DNA of 11,205 nucleotides, taken from contig QNFD01000053.1 of the NCBI GenBank assembly GCA_003645435.1, positions 1 through 11,205 on the forward strand, given 5' to 3'. Numbering within the stretch: position 1 is the stretch's first letter; every line of letters begins with the position of its first letter. The translations under genes and the position numbers were made by a program. This document shows, piece by piece, positions 1-5,971 of the stretch. The stretch comes from Gammaproteobacteria bacterium. GTDB taxonomy: Bacteria; Pseudomonadota; Gammaproteobacteria; GCA-001735895. The notes under the pieces were generated by a model, which was not told where the DNA came from, made no database searches, and saw only the letters and a program-made list of their open reading frames with translations.

Positions 1-181
1 ATGTTACCCAGCTGTTTCAATATATTTACTCCTGTTAACCCGAATGATTGATCGTGCAGATGATTCTATTTCGTCTACAACATAGAATATGAGTTTTAAG
101 TATTATAAAAAGTTCGATTTTAATGTGGCTCACAGGGTCCCCATGTATAATTCGGGGAACTCAGGCCTGACTTTTGCTCGA
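1..181. other. Left-edge region upstream of the M23 peptidase gene
   Basis: No complete gene is visible here. Two weak possibilities compete for the edge. On the plus strand, frame 2 is open from the left edge to a TAG at 83-85 (27 codons) and could be the tail of a gene outside the window. On the minus strand, an AGGAG at 33-29 sits 8 nt before a TTG at 20-18, which could start a divergent gene leaving the window. Neither can be tested with so few codons. The reading frame of the M23 gene is also open from an ATG at 89, but the signal peptide begins at 182, so 89-181 is treated as upstream sequence. It contains a consensus TATAAT at 146-151. Confidence 0.4.
146..151 (+). promoter_or_regulatory. 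Candidate -10 element for the M23 peptidase gene
   Basis: A perfect TATAAT lies 30 nt upstream of the ATG at 182, which would place transcription start near 158 with a leader of about 24 nt. No convincing -35 hexamer is found 16-18 nt upstream, and there is no TGn extension, so this could be chance in an AT-rich stretch. If real, it excludes translation from the upstream ATG at 89. Confidence 0.3.
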
Positions 182-1000
182 ATGCATAAAATTTTCTTTT
201 CTATTCTTTTTATACTGATATTACTGCCAGTTGGGAGACTGTTTGCTGCGCCGAGTGCTTCGTTGGTGCCGGGCGGTGTCGCTATCATCAAACTGGGCAA
301 ATCAGATAAAGTGCCTCATTTCAAATTTCGAGACAGGCCGGTGTTGGTCACCAGCCTGAATCATAATTTAGTTGCGATTGTCGGTATACCTCTAAGCCTC
401 AAACCGGGTGATTATTACATTAGCGGACACTGGGACGACGAATCCGCCCTGCAGAAAAAATTCTTCACCGTCTCCGACAAGGAATATTCAACCCAGTACA
501 TCAATATCAAGGACGATAGAAAGGTAAACCCTTATGCCAGCGATATGGAGCGTATCCTGGCGGAACAGAAACGCCAGAAGAAAGCGAAAAATCGCTATTC
601 GAATACCACGGTCGAGATCGATTTCCTGCAACCGGTAGAGGGAATAATGACCGGTAGCTTCGGGCGCCGTCGGGTGTTTAACGGCCAGAACCGGCGACCA
701 CACAGCGGTATGGATATTGCCGCTAATGAGGGCGTCCCGGTAGCGGCCCCGGCCATGGGAACCGTCATTGAACTCGGCGATTTTTTCTTCAGCGGCAACC
801 TGATTTACATTGACCACGGCCAGGGCATGATCAGCATGTTTGCCCACCTAAGTGAAATTGATGTCGAAATGGGCCAACAGATTAAAAAAGGCCAGATCAT
901 CGGTAAGGTCGGCGCCACGGGCAGGGTAACCGGCCCGCATTTGCACTGGAGTCTCGGGCTTAATGGCGCCTGGGTCGATCCTTCTTTGTTTTTGCCCTAA
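182..1000 (+). CDS. Secreted M23 family metallopeptidase (LytM-type peptidoglycan endopeptidase)
   Basis: A 272-residue zinc endopeptidase predicted to cut peptide cross-links of peptidoglycan in the periplasm. Residues 1-23 form a signal peptide: Lys3, a hydrophobic core of about 16 residues, then FAA before PSAS, so cleavage is likely near residues 22-23. Residues 30-110 look like a beta-rich N-terminal domain, followed by a charged Lys/Arg/Glu/Gln linker (about 122-140). The M23 domain spans about 150-272 and is catalytically complete: HSGMD supplies His174 and Asp178, His222 lies in FAHLS, and the HLH motif gives His253/His255. This argues for an active enzyme rather than a degenerate NlpD/EnvC-type activator. 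The frame is open from an ATG at 89, but only the ATG at 182 gives a proper signal peptide; no strong Shine-Dalgarno is seen at either. The TAA overlaps the stop of the convergent Rid gene. The family is certain; the exact substrate is not. Confidence 0.9.
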   Translation: MHKIFFSILFILILLPVGRLFAAPSASLVPGGVAIIKLGKSDKVPHFKFRDRPVLVTSLNHNLVAIVGIPLSLKPGDYYISGHWDDESALQKKFFTVSDKEYSTQYINIKDDRKVNPYASDMERILAEQKRQKKAKNRYSNTTVEIDFLQPVEGIMTGSFGRRRVFNGQNRRPHSGMDIAANEGVPVAAPAMGTVIELGDFFFSGNLIYIDHGQGMISMFAHLSEIDVEMGQQIKKGQIIGKVGATGRVTGPHLHWSLGLNGAWVDPSLFLP

Positions 1001-1407
1001 TCCGGAATCACCGCAATCACATCAATTTCCATCAGCCACTCGGCCTGTCCAAGGCCGGCAACGACGATACCGGTCGATATCGGAAACACGCCCTTGAGCC
1101 ACTTGCCAACCACCTGGTAAACCGGCTCACGATAGCGTGGATCGGTTATATAAGTCGTGGTTTTAACGATGTGACTCAAGTCACTGCCTGCTTCTTCGAG
1201 TAACTGTTTGACGTTTTTCATCGCCTGTTCAGCCTGTGCGCCCGGGTCACCGATGCCAACCAGGTTGCCCTCGAAATCACTACCAATCTGTCCCCGCACA
1301 TAAACCGTGTTACCGGCGACTACGGCCTGGCAAAGATCGTTGTCGAGTGCCTGGTTCGGATAAGTATCCTTTGTATTGAACATGCGGATGCGTTTGTGTG
1401 TTGGCAT
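997..1407 (-). CDS. Rid (YjgF/YER057c/UK114) family protein lacking the catalytic arginine
   Basis: A 136-residue Rid-family protein. The family forms small cytosolic trimers, and archetypal RidA hydrolyses reactive enamine/imine intermediates released by PLP enzymes. Family features visible here are YVRGQIG (about 36-42), the helix with QAEQAMKNV (58-66), VKTTTYITD (81-89), and the C-terminal EIDVIAVIP (127-135), whose Glu127 aligns with the conserved Glu of RidA. The canonical P-x-R-S segment carrying the essential Arg (Arg105 in RidA) reads PISTG (109-113), so Ser111 stands in the Arg position. Imine deamination by the known mechanism is therefore unlikely, and this belongs with the Arg-less Rid subfamilies. 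The ATG at 1407 is chosen over an upstream in-frame ATG at 1509 because AGAGGTG (1420-1414) precedes it at the right distance and the 34-residue extension has no family resemblance. It is divergent from the DUF1028 operon and convergent with the M23 gene. Confidence 0.9.
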   Translation of the reverse strand: MPTHKRIRMFNTKDTYPNQALDNDLCQAVVAGNTVYVRGQIGSDFEGNLVGIGDPGAQAEQAMKNVKQLLEEAGSDLSHIVKTTTYITDPRYREPVYQVVGKWLKGVFPISTGIVVAGLGQAEWLMEIDVIAVIPD

Positions 1408-1427
1408 TGTTTTCACCTCTGGTCGAA

Positions 1428-1456
1428 ATTGTAGTACACGGGTGCCGGGTGGGCAA
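1428..1456 (-). promoter_or_regulatory. Sigma70-like promoter for the Rid gene
   Basis: Read on the minus strand, TTGCCC (1456-1451) is followed by exactly 17 nt and then TACAAT (1433-1428), a near-consensus -10. Transcription would begin near 1421, leaving a short leader that carries the Shine-Dalgarno (1420-1414) before the ATG at 1407. Spacing and hexamers are good, but no other evidence supports it. Confidence 0.55.
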
Positions 1457-1460
1457 ATCG

Positions 1461-1554
1461 CGGCAACCGGGCTAATGCCTGAAAAGTCAGGCGGTGGTAT
1501 CGCGTCCAATTGCCAATGACATCGGCGTTGGTCATGTTATCCTTCGGCAACCGG
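1461..1554. repeat. Pair of 10-bp direct repeats in the divergent regulatory region
   Basis: CGGCAACCGG occurs at 1461-1470 and again at 1545-1554, 84 nt apart start to start (about eight helical turns). The unit is itself weakly symmetric (CCGG at its end). It could be a paired operator for a regulator bridging the divergent promoters, or a coincidence of a GC-rich stretch. Confidence 0.2.
1477..1492. repeat. 6-bp perfect dyad (operator-like palindrome) upstream of the Rid promoter
   Basis: GCCTGA-AAAG-TCAGGC is a perfect inverted repeat with 6-bp arms and a 4-nt centre. It lies 20 nt upstream of the proposed Rid -35 and 139 nt before the DUF1028 ATG. There is no T-tract, and no gene end is nearby, so a terminator is unlikely. 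A binding site for a dimeric regulator is possible. Confidence 0.3.
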
Positions 1555-1631
1555 CGCCGGCGGCTTCGAATATCCCTGTTCAAAGTTTTGCGGCGCACTG
1601 CGAAGATTTTATAGCGACTGGAGTCAATTGC

Positions 1632-2303
1632 ATGACATTATCGATTGCCGCCTGGGATGCGGACACGGGGCAGTTCGGAGCTGCCATTTCCTCTTCGAGT
1701 ATCAGTGTCAGCAGTAGATGCCTGCACTGGCGCACGGGAGTAGGAATCGCATTAAGCCAAAATATTACCGACCCGCGTCTGGGACAGCGAATGTTATCCT
1801 TGCTTGCAGATGGAGTCGAGGTCGAAGAAGCGGTCAAAGCCACCGTGCAAAGCACCCCCTATGCCCAGTATCGGCAACTCGCTTTAATCGGAGCCGGGGG
1901 CAATAGCGGATTGTTTAGCGGCGACAGGGTACTCGGTTGTTTTTCTTCCGCACAGGGCAGGCACTGTGTGGCGGCGGGCAATTTGCTCGATAATGAAGGC
2001 GTGCCTGCGGCAATGATAAAACAGTTTGAAAACTCCGGCGGTAATTTTGGTAAAAGGGTTCTCGACGCGCTCAATGCCGGCGTTGAGGCGGGCGGAGAAG
2101 CGGGTCCGATTCATTCCGCGGGATTATTGATAGGCGCGGAATACACATGGCCCGTGGCTGAATTACGCATCGACTGGGACGATGATCCAATCGCGAAGAT
2201 GTACGCCGGATGGGCCGTATACGAGCCGCAGATCGACGACTATGTTACACGCGCGCTGAAACCCGATGGCGCACCCTCTTACGGCGTTGCCGGGGATCTT
2301 TAA
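1632..2303 (+). CDS. DUF1028 family protein (putative Ntn-type hydrolase)
   Basis: A 223-residue match to DUF1028, a family of unproven function that, as I recall it, is placed in the Ntn-hydrolase fold clan. It starts with the typical MTxSIAA-D---TGxxGAA pattern (residues 1-18), followed by GVGIALSQNITDPRLGQ (36-52), RQLALIG (81-87), the AAGN motif (114-117), AGGEAGPIHSAGLL (153-166) and a C-terminal LRIDWDDDPIAKM (178-190). The length equals the single-domain form; no C-terminal peptidoglycan-binding domain is present. The ATG at 1632 is chosen because TGGAG (1619-1623) lies 8 nt upstream and because Thr2 then follows the initiator Met, where an Ntn nucleophile would be exposed by Met removal. 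Its TAA overlaps the ATG of the M20 gene (TAATG), implying translational coupling. There is no signal peptide, so it is cytosolic. The family call is firm; the hydrolase role is inferred. Confidence 0.85.
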   Translation: MTLSIAAWDADTGQFGAAISSSSISVSSRCLHWRTGVGIALSQNITDPRLGQRMLSLLADGVEVEEAVKATVQSTPYAQYRQLALIGAGGNSGLFSGDRVLGCFSSAQGRHCVAAGNLLDNEGVPAAMIKQFENSGGNFGKRVLDALNAGVEAGGEAGPIHSAGLLIGAEYTWPVAELRIDWDDDPIAKMYAGWAVYEPQIDDYVTRALKPDGAPSYGVAGDL

Positions 2304-3472
2304 TGACACGGTTAAACAGCGAAGATATTCTTGCCCGCCTGATCGGCTTCGACACGACGAGCACAACATCCAACCTCGAGCTAATCGATTTTGTGCGCAA
2401 TTACCTCGACGACTATTCAATAAAATCCCGGCTCGTACACAATGATGACCAGACCTGCGCCAATCTTTACGCCACCATAGGACCGGACGACATTGGCGGC
2501 GTAATGCTGTCGGGCCACACGGACGTCGTGCCAACCAGCGGTCAAAACTGGAATAGCGATCCCTACGCGCTTAAATCCGACGATCATTCCTATTACGGGC
2601 GCGGCAGCTGCGATATGAAGGGTTTTATTGCCTGCGCGTTGGCCGGCGTACCCCAAATGGCAGCGCAACCACTACAGACACCGGTACACCTGGCTTTTTC
2701 CTACGATGAAGAGATCGGCTGTGTCGGCGTCAAAAAGTTGATTTCAGTGATGGAGGGGTTTGAGGTGAAACCCCGTATCGGGCTCATCGGTGAACCAACC
2801 AGTATGCAAATGGTTATCGGCCACAAGGGCAAGGCGGCGTTTCGGGTCGAATTTACCGGTGCATCCTGTCATTCGGCCTATATCACGAATGGCGTCAACG
2901 CGGTTGAATACGCAGCCGAGTTAATTTCATTTATTCGCAACATGAATAAACTCGTTCAGCAACGACAGATGCTCGACACTGGTTATTCCGTGCCCCACTC
3001 CACCTTCCATGTTGGCAACATCAATGGCGGTACGGCGCTTAACATCGTGCCCAAACAATGTGCGTTTGAATTCGAAATACGCAATTTACCGCAAGACAAG
3101 CTCGATGATTTGATTGATGAAATCAAACACTATGCGACCGACGTTTTACTGGTCGAAATGCAATCGAGATTCGAACACAGCGACATCCGCTTCAAACCAA
3201 TATCAAATTATCCGGGATTAAACACCGATCCAGGCTCAAATGTTATCGAGTACACGAGGACCATCAACCCGGTCGACGAGATAGGTGACAATGTCAGTTT
3301 TGGCACCGAGGCCGGCCTGTTTGACCAGCATCTCGGCATCAACTGCGTTGTCTGTGGCCCAGGCAGTATCGATCAGGCGCACAAAGCCGACGAATTCGTA
3401 TCCAGGCAACAAATGCAGTATTGCGACGACATGATTCGCAATTTAATCAATCGCAGCGTGAATACTCTCTAA
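2303..3472 (+). CDS. M20 family deacylase, acetylornithine deacetylase (ArgE)-like
   Basis: A 389-residue metal-dependent amidohydrolase of the M20/ArgE group, which removes acyl groups from N-acyl amino acids; ArgE itself converts N-acetylornithine to ornithine and acetate. The di-zinc site is complete: GHTDVVP gives His72 and Asp74, the GRGSCDMKG motif gives bridging Asp104, Glu136/Glu137 lie in SYDEEIGC, GEPT (163-166) holds a further ligand, and His360 lies in AHKADEF. The dimerisation/lid domain (about 173-285) contains the family GHKGKAAFRV and NGGTALNIVP segments. The ATG overlaps the DUF1028 stop; GGGGAT just upstream (2292-2297) is a fair Shine-Dalgarno. An upstream in-frame start at 2210 would lie inside DUF1028 and is rejected. 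No other arginine-biosynthesis gene is in view, and the context (DUF1028, RimK) suggests another N-acyl substrate. I leave the symbol empty because substrate cannot be read from sequence here. Confidence 0.88.
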   Translation: MTRLNSEDILARLIGFDTTSTTSNLELIDFVRNYLDDYSIKSRLVHNDDQTCANLYATIGPDDIGGVMLSGHTDVVPTSGQNWNSDPYALKSDDHSYYGRGSCDMKGFIACALAGVPQMAAQPLQTPVHLAFSYDEEIGCVGVKKLISVMEGFEVKPRIGLIGEPTSMQMVIGHKGKAAFRVEFTGASCHSAYITNGVNAVEYAAELISFIRNMNKLVQQRQMLDTGYSVPHSTFHVGNINGGTALNIVPKQCAFEFEIRNLPQDKLDDLIDEIKHYATDVLLVEMQSRFEHSDIRFKPISNYPGLNTDPGSNVIEYTRTINPVDEIGDNVSFGTEAGLFDQHLGINCVVCGPGSIDQAHKADEFVSRQQMQYCDDMIRNLINRSVNTL

Positions 3473-3937
3473 ATGCCCGACAACAAACCAATACTGAGAC
3501 TTGGCTGGCGCGAATGGGCCGCGTTACCCGACCTCGGCCTGCCCGCAATCAAGGTTAAAGTCGATACCGGCGCCCGAACTTCAGCACTGCATGCTTTCTA
3601 CACCGAGAAATACCGGCTCGATAGTGTCGATATGGTGAAGTTCCTGATCCATCCGATTCAAAGGAACTTTGATTTCCAGGTTGAATGCCACGCACCGCTT
3701 GTCGATTTTCGCGAGGTCAGTGATTCGGGCGGTCACAGGGAAATGCGCTACGTAATAGAAACCAGCATTGTCATTGGAAACAGCAACTGGCCGATTGAAA
3801 TCACCCTGACGAACCGTGATAATATGCGCTTTCGTATGCTGTTAGGGCGCCGTGCCATGGAGGCACGCGCGGTTATTGAACCCGGGGCTTCCTACCTGAA
3901 CGGCAAATTGAAAGCCAGAAAACTTTACCAGCTGTAA
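3473..3937 (+). CDS. rimB: RimB-like retropepsin-fold protease (annotated elsewhere as ATP-dependent zinc protease)
   Basis: A 154-residue protein of the Zn_protease/RimB family, commonly labelled 'putative ATP-dependent zinc protease' although its sequence shows a retropepsin-like aspartic site and no zinc motif. Visible features are [20 protein letters not shown] (11-30) leading directly into the [11 protein letters not shown] motif, with candidate catalytic Asp31, and a C-terminal hydrophobic-Gly segment MLLGRRAM (122-129), as in one subunit of a dimeric aspartic protease. The ATG directly abuts the preceding TAA with no gap, so translation is probably coupled. rimK follows 14 nt after its stop. 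In Pseudomonas a homologue sits in the rimABK operon and modulates RimK, which fits the context. It has no signal peptide, so it is cytosolic. The family and neighbourhood are clear; its proteolytic substrate is unknown. Confidence 0.85.
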   Translation: MPDNKPILRLGWREWAALPDLGLPAIKVKVDTGARTSALHAFYTEKYRLDSVDMVKFLIHPIQRNFDFQVECHAPLVDFREVSDSGGHREMRYVIETSIVIGNSNWPIEITLTNRDNMRFRMLLGRRAMEARAVIEPGASYLNGKLKARKLYQL

Positions 3938-3951
3938 GCGGAGATGCACCT

Positions 3952-4857
3952 ATGAAAATTGCCCTGTTGTCGAGAAACCGAAAACTGTATTCTTCGCGGC
4001 GCATTATTGAAGCGGCTGAAGAACGCGGTCACGAGATCAAGGTCATCGACGTCCTGCGCGCCTACATGAACGTCGCTGCACATAGGCCTTCAATTCACTA
4101 CCGGGGTGAAGAACTGGGACCATTCGATGCGGTTATCCCCCGCATCGGCGCTTCGGTAACTGCCTACGGAACCGCGGTACTGCGCCAGTTCGAAATGATG
4201 GGTGTTGCACCGCTGAATGAATCGGTCGCCGTTACCCGATCGCGTGACAAGCTGCGTTCGCTGCAATTACTCTCACGCAAGGGTATCGGCATGCCGCTCA
4301 CTGGTTACGCCAGTAAGCCGGATGATATCAAGGACGTGATAAAAATGGTCGGCGGTGCGCCATTAGTAGTCAAGCTATTGCAGGGCACACAGGGCATCGG
4401 CGTGGTGCTGGCCGAAACACAAAAGGCGGCCGAAAGCGTTATCGAGGGTTTTATGGGGGTCAAGGCCGATATCCTCATCCAGGAATTCATCAAGGAGGCG
4501 GGGGGTTCCGATATTCGCTGCTTCGTCATCGATGGCAAGGTCGTCGCGGCGATGAAAAGACAGGCGCCGAAAGGTGAGTTTCGCTCTAATTTGCATCGGG
4601 GCGGCACCTCGAGCCTGATCAAGATTACGCCCGAGGAACGCTCAACCGCGGTGCGTGCGGCGAGGATTATGGGGCTCAATGTCGCCGGCGTCGATTTGTT
4701 GCGGTCGAACCATGGACCGGTAGTGATGGAAGTTAATTCGAGCCCTGGACTGGAGGGTATCGAGGGTGCGACTGGCAAGGACGTCGCCGGCATGATCATC
4801 AGTTACGTCGAAAAGAGTTGCAAACCCGGTAAAACGAGCACTCGTGGCAAGGGATAA
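3952..4857 (+). CDS. rimK: Ribosomal protein S6 modification protein RimK (ATP-dependent glutamate ligase)
   Basis: A 301-residue ATP-grasp ligase, essentially the length of E. coli RimK (300) and collinear with it as I remember that sequence. In E. coli it adds glutamates to the C-terminus of ribosomal protein S6 (and can make poly-alpha-glutamate) using ATP. The N-terminal domain shows [18 protein letters not shown] and [25 protein letters not shown] (58-82). ATP-grasp features are DKLRSLQLL (99-107), Lys141 followed by the glycine-rich [11 protein letters not shown] (142-152), [10 protein letters not shown] (186-195), RSNLHRGG (211-218), and the metal-binding Asp248, Glu260 and Asn262 in [19 protein letters not shown] (3938-3943) lies 8 nt before the ATG. 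It sits between RimB-like and AstE-like genes and overlaps the latter by 14 nt. The identification is strong; whether its target here is S6 or something else is open. Confidence 0.95.
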   Translation: MKIALLSRNRKLYSSRRIIEAAEERGHEIKVIDVLRAYMNVAAHRPSIHYRGEELGPFDAVIPRIGASVTAYGTAVLRQFEMMGVAPLNESVAVTRSRDKLRSLQLLSRKGIGMPLTGYASKPDDIKDVIKMVGGAPLVVKLLQGTQGIGVVLAETQKAAESVIEGFMGVKADILIQEFIKEAGGSDIRCFVIDGKVVAAMKRQAPKGEFRSNLHRGGTSSLIKITPEERSTAVRAARIMGLNVAGVDLLRSNHGPVVMEVNSSPGLEGIEGATGKDVAGMIISYVEKSCKPGKTSTRGKG

Positions 4858-5917
4858 GGCGACGACCACCAGGCGCGAAAGCATTGAAATAGCGGGTGTT
4901 TGCGTCAACCCCGGGACGCGCCAATCTATCGATATCCCCTTACCCAGCTTTTACACGCACAGCAGTGCCAGCATGCCCATTCACGTCGTCCACGGCCGCC
5001 AGCCAGGACCCTGCCTGCTAGTCAGTGCGGCACTTCATGGTGACGAACTCAACGGGGTGGAAATCGTAAGGCGCCTGCTGGCGCACAACCAAATTGACAA
5101 GATAAGAGGTACCTTGATCGCTATTCCGGTGGTGAACGTGTTTGGCTTTGTCTCCAAATCACGCTATCTGCCCGACCGTCGCGACCTCAACCGCTCATTC
5201 CCTGGCTCCGAAACCGGTTCACTGGCGTCGCGGCTCGCAAATATTATTATGACCGAAATAATTCCGCATTGTACGCACGCGATCGACCTGCACACCGGTG
5301 CCGTGCATCGTGAAAACTTACCTCAGATTCGAGCCAAGTTAACAGATGCAGCCGTTACTGAAGGTATGGCGCGGGCCTTCGGGGTGCCGATAATACTGAA
5401 TTCCGAGTTACTCGATGGCACGCTTCGCATGGCCGCCAGTGGTCACAATATTCCGGTCTTGTTGTACGAGGGCGGCGAGGCCCTGCGCTTCGATGAATTT
5501 GCGATAAGGGCCGGCCTGAATGGCGTGCTCAGGGTCATGTCGCACCTCGACATGCGCCGCAAGAGCCGCAACACCAGCCCGATGAATTGCCTGATCGCCA
5601 ATACGAGCCAGTGGCTGCGGGCACACCAGAGCGGCATTTTACGCTCACTGGTGGCTACCGGCACCCAGGTCGAGGAAGGTGACCTGCTTGCCTATATAAA
5701 CGATCCCCTGGGAGAAAACAGCGAACAACTACATAGCCCGGTTTCCGGGATTATCATCGGTAAGACCAACCTTCCGCTGGTGTTTGAAGGTGAAGCGATT
5801 TTCAACATCGCCAGGTATGAGGCGGCCGACGAAATATCGAACCATATAGAAGCCTACCAGGAAGAACATCACCCGCTGACGGACAATGGTGATAGTGACG
5901 AACCGCCACTGGTCTAG
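4844..5917 (+). CDS. AstE/aspartoacylase-like M14 family zinc amidohydrolase (RimK-associated)
   Basis: A 357-residue member of the succinylglutamate desuccinylase/aspartoacylase branch of M14 carboxypeptidase-fold enzymes, which cleave N-acyl-Glu/Asp amides. The zinc site is complete: HGDE gives His65 and Glu68, and DLHTG gives His150. The substrate-binding block [11 protein letters not shown] (111-121) and a candidate catalytic Glu209 in LLYEGG are present. The C-terminal part (about 262-325) reads like a lipoyl/barrel-type domain ([22 protein letters not shown]), followed by an acidic tail. The start is a GTG at 4844, inside rimK with a 14-nt overlap; the next ATG (4973) would remove the start of the fold, so the GTG is preferred. 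No astA/B/C/D genes of arginine catabolism are nearby, so true AstE is unlikely. The RimB-RimK neighbourhood suggests a Glu-containing amide as substrate, possibly one made by RimK. That last point is inference. Confidence 0.87.
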   Translation: MARDKATTTRRESIEIAGVCVNPGTRQSIDIPLPSFYTHSSASMPIHVVHGRQPGPCLLVSAALHGDELNGVEIVRRLLAHNQIDKIRGTLIAIPVVNVFGFVSKSRYLPDRRDLNRSFPGSETGSLASRLANIIMTEIIPHCTHAIDLHTGAVHRENLPQIRAKLTDAAVTEGMARAFGVPIILNSELLDGTLRMAASGHNIPVLLYEGGEALRFDEFAIRAGLNGVLRVMSHLDMRRKSRNTSPMNCLIANTSQWLRAHQSGILRSLVATGTQVEEGDLLAYINDPLGENSEQLHSPVSGIIIGKTNLPLVFEGEAIFNIARYEAADEISNHIEAYQEEHHPLTDNGDSDEPPLV

Positions 5918-5971
5918 TTCGAGCCTTGTCACATCTATTGCGCTTCAGAATAACCTACGAGAATCATTCAG

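Larger units (their letters stand above)
1408..1631. other. Divergent intergenic region between the Rid and DUF1028 genes
   Basis: This 224-nt spacer separates two divergently read starts. It holds a strong promoter candidate for the Rid gene, a 6-bp dyad at 1477-1492 and a 10-bp direct repeat (CGGCAACCGG at 1461-1470 and 1545-1554). The plus-strand frame is open from an ATG at 1494, but that would add 46 unrelated residues to DUF1028. I found no convincing plus-strand promoter. TTGCCA at 1510-1515 has only a poorly spaced TGTTAT at 1535-1540 (19 nt), and TTGCGG at 1588-1593 with TATAGC at 1610-1615 would leave a leader of only about 10 nt. Confidence 0.6.

Noticed and set aside
1..85. Tail of an upstream plus-strand gene (stop at 83-85) or a divergent TTG start at 20-18 with AGGAG
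   Set aside because: Either is possible, but 27 and 6 codons respectively are too few to support a gene call, and they exclude neither each other nor chance.
1408..1509. 34-residue N-terminal extension of the Rid protein from the minus-strand ATG at 1509
   Set aside because: The extension would cover the promoter-like TTGCCC-N17-TACAAT, and a good AGAGGTG site lies just before the ATG at 1407, where the family normally begins.
1494..1631. N-terminal extension of 46 residues on the DUF1028 protein from an ATG at 1494
   Set aside because: It has no resemblance to the family and lacks a Shine-Dalgarno, whereas the ATG at 1632 has TGGAG 8 nt upstream and gives the usual Met-Thr start.
2210..2302. 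Longer start of the M20 gene inside DUF1028
   Set aside because: It would overlap DUF1028 by 94 nt in another frame; the ATG at 2303 gives the normal M20 N-terminus and a typical TAATG coupling.
4305..4799. Minus-strand open frame of 164 codons opposite rimK
   Set aside because: It is antisense to strongly conserved ATP-grasp motifs, has low-complexity Ser/Thr/Pro composition and no ribosome-binding site; a shadow of rimK codon usage.
4844..5917. True succinylglutamate desuccinylase (astE) of arginine catabolism
   Set aside because: No astA, astB, astC or astD is nearby, and the 14-nt overlap with rimK points to a RimK-related job; the fold call stands but the symbol is withheld.
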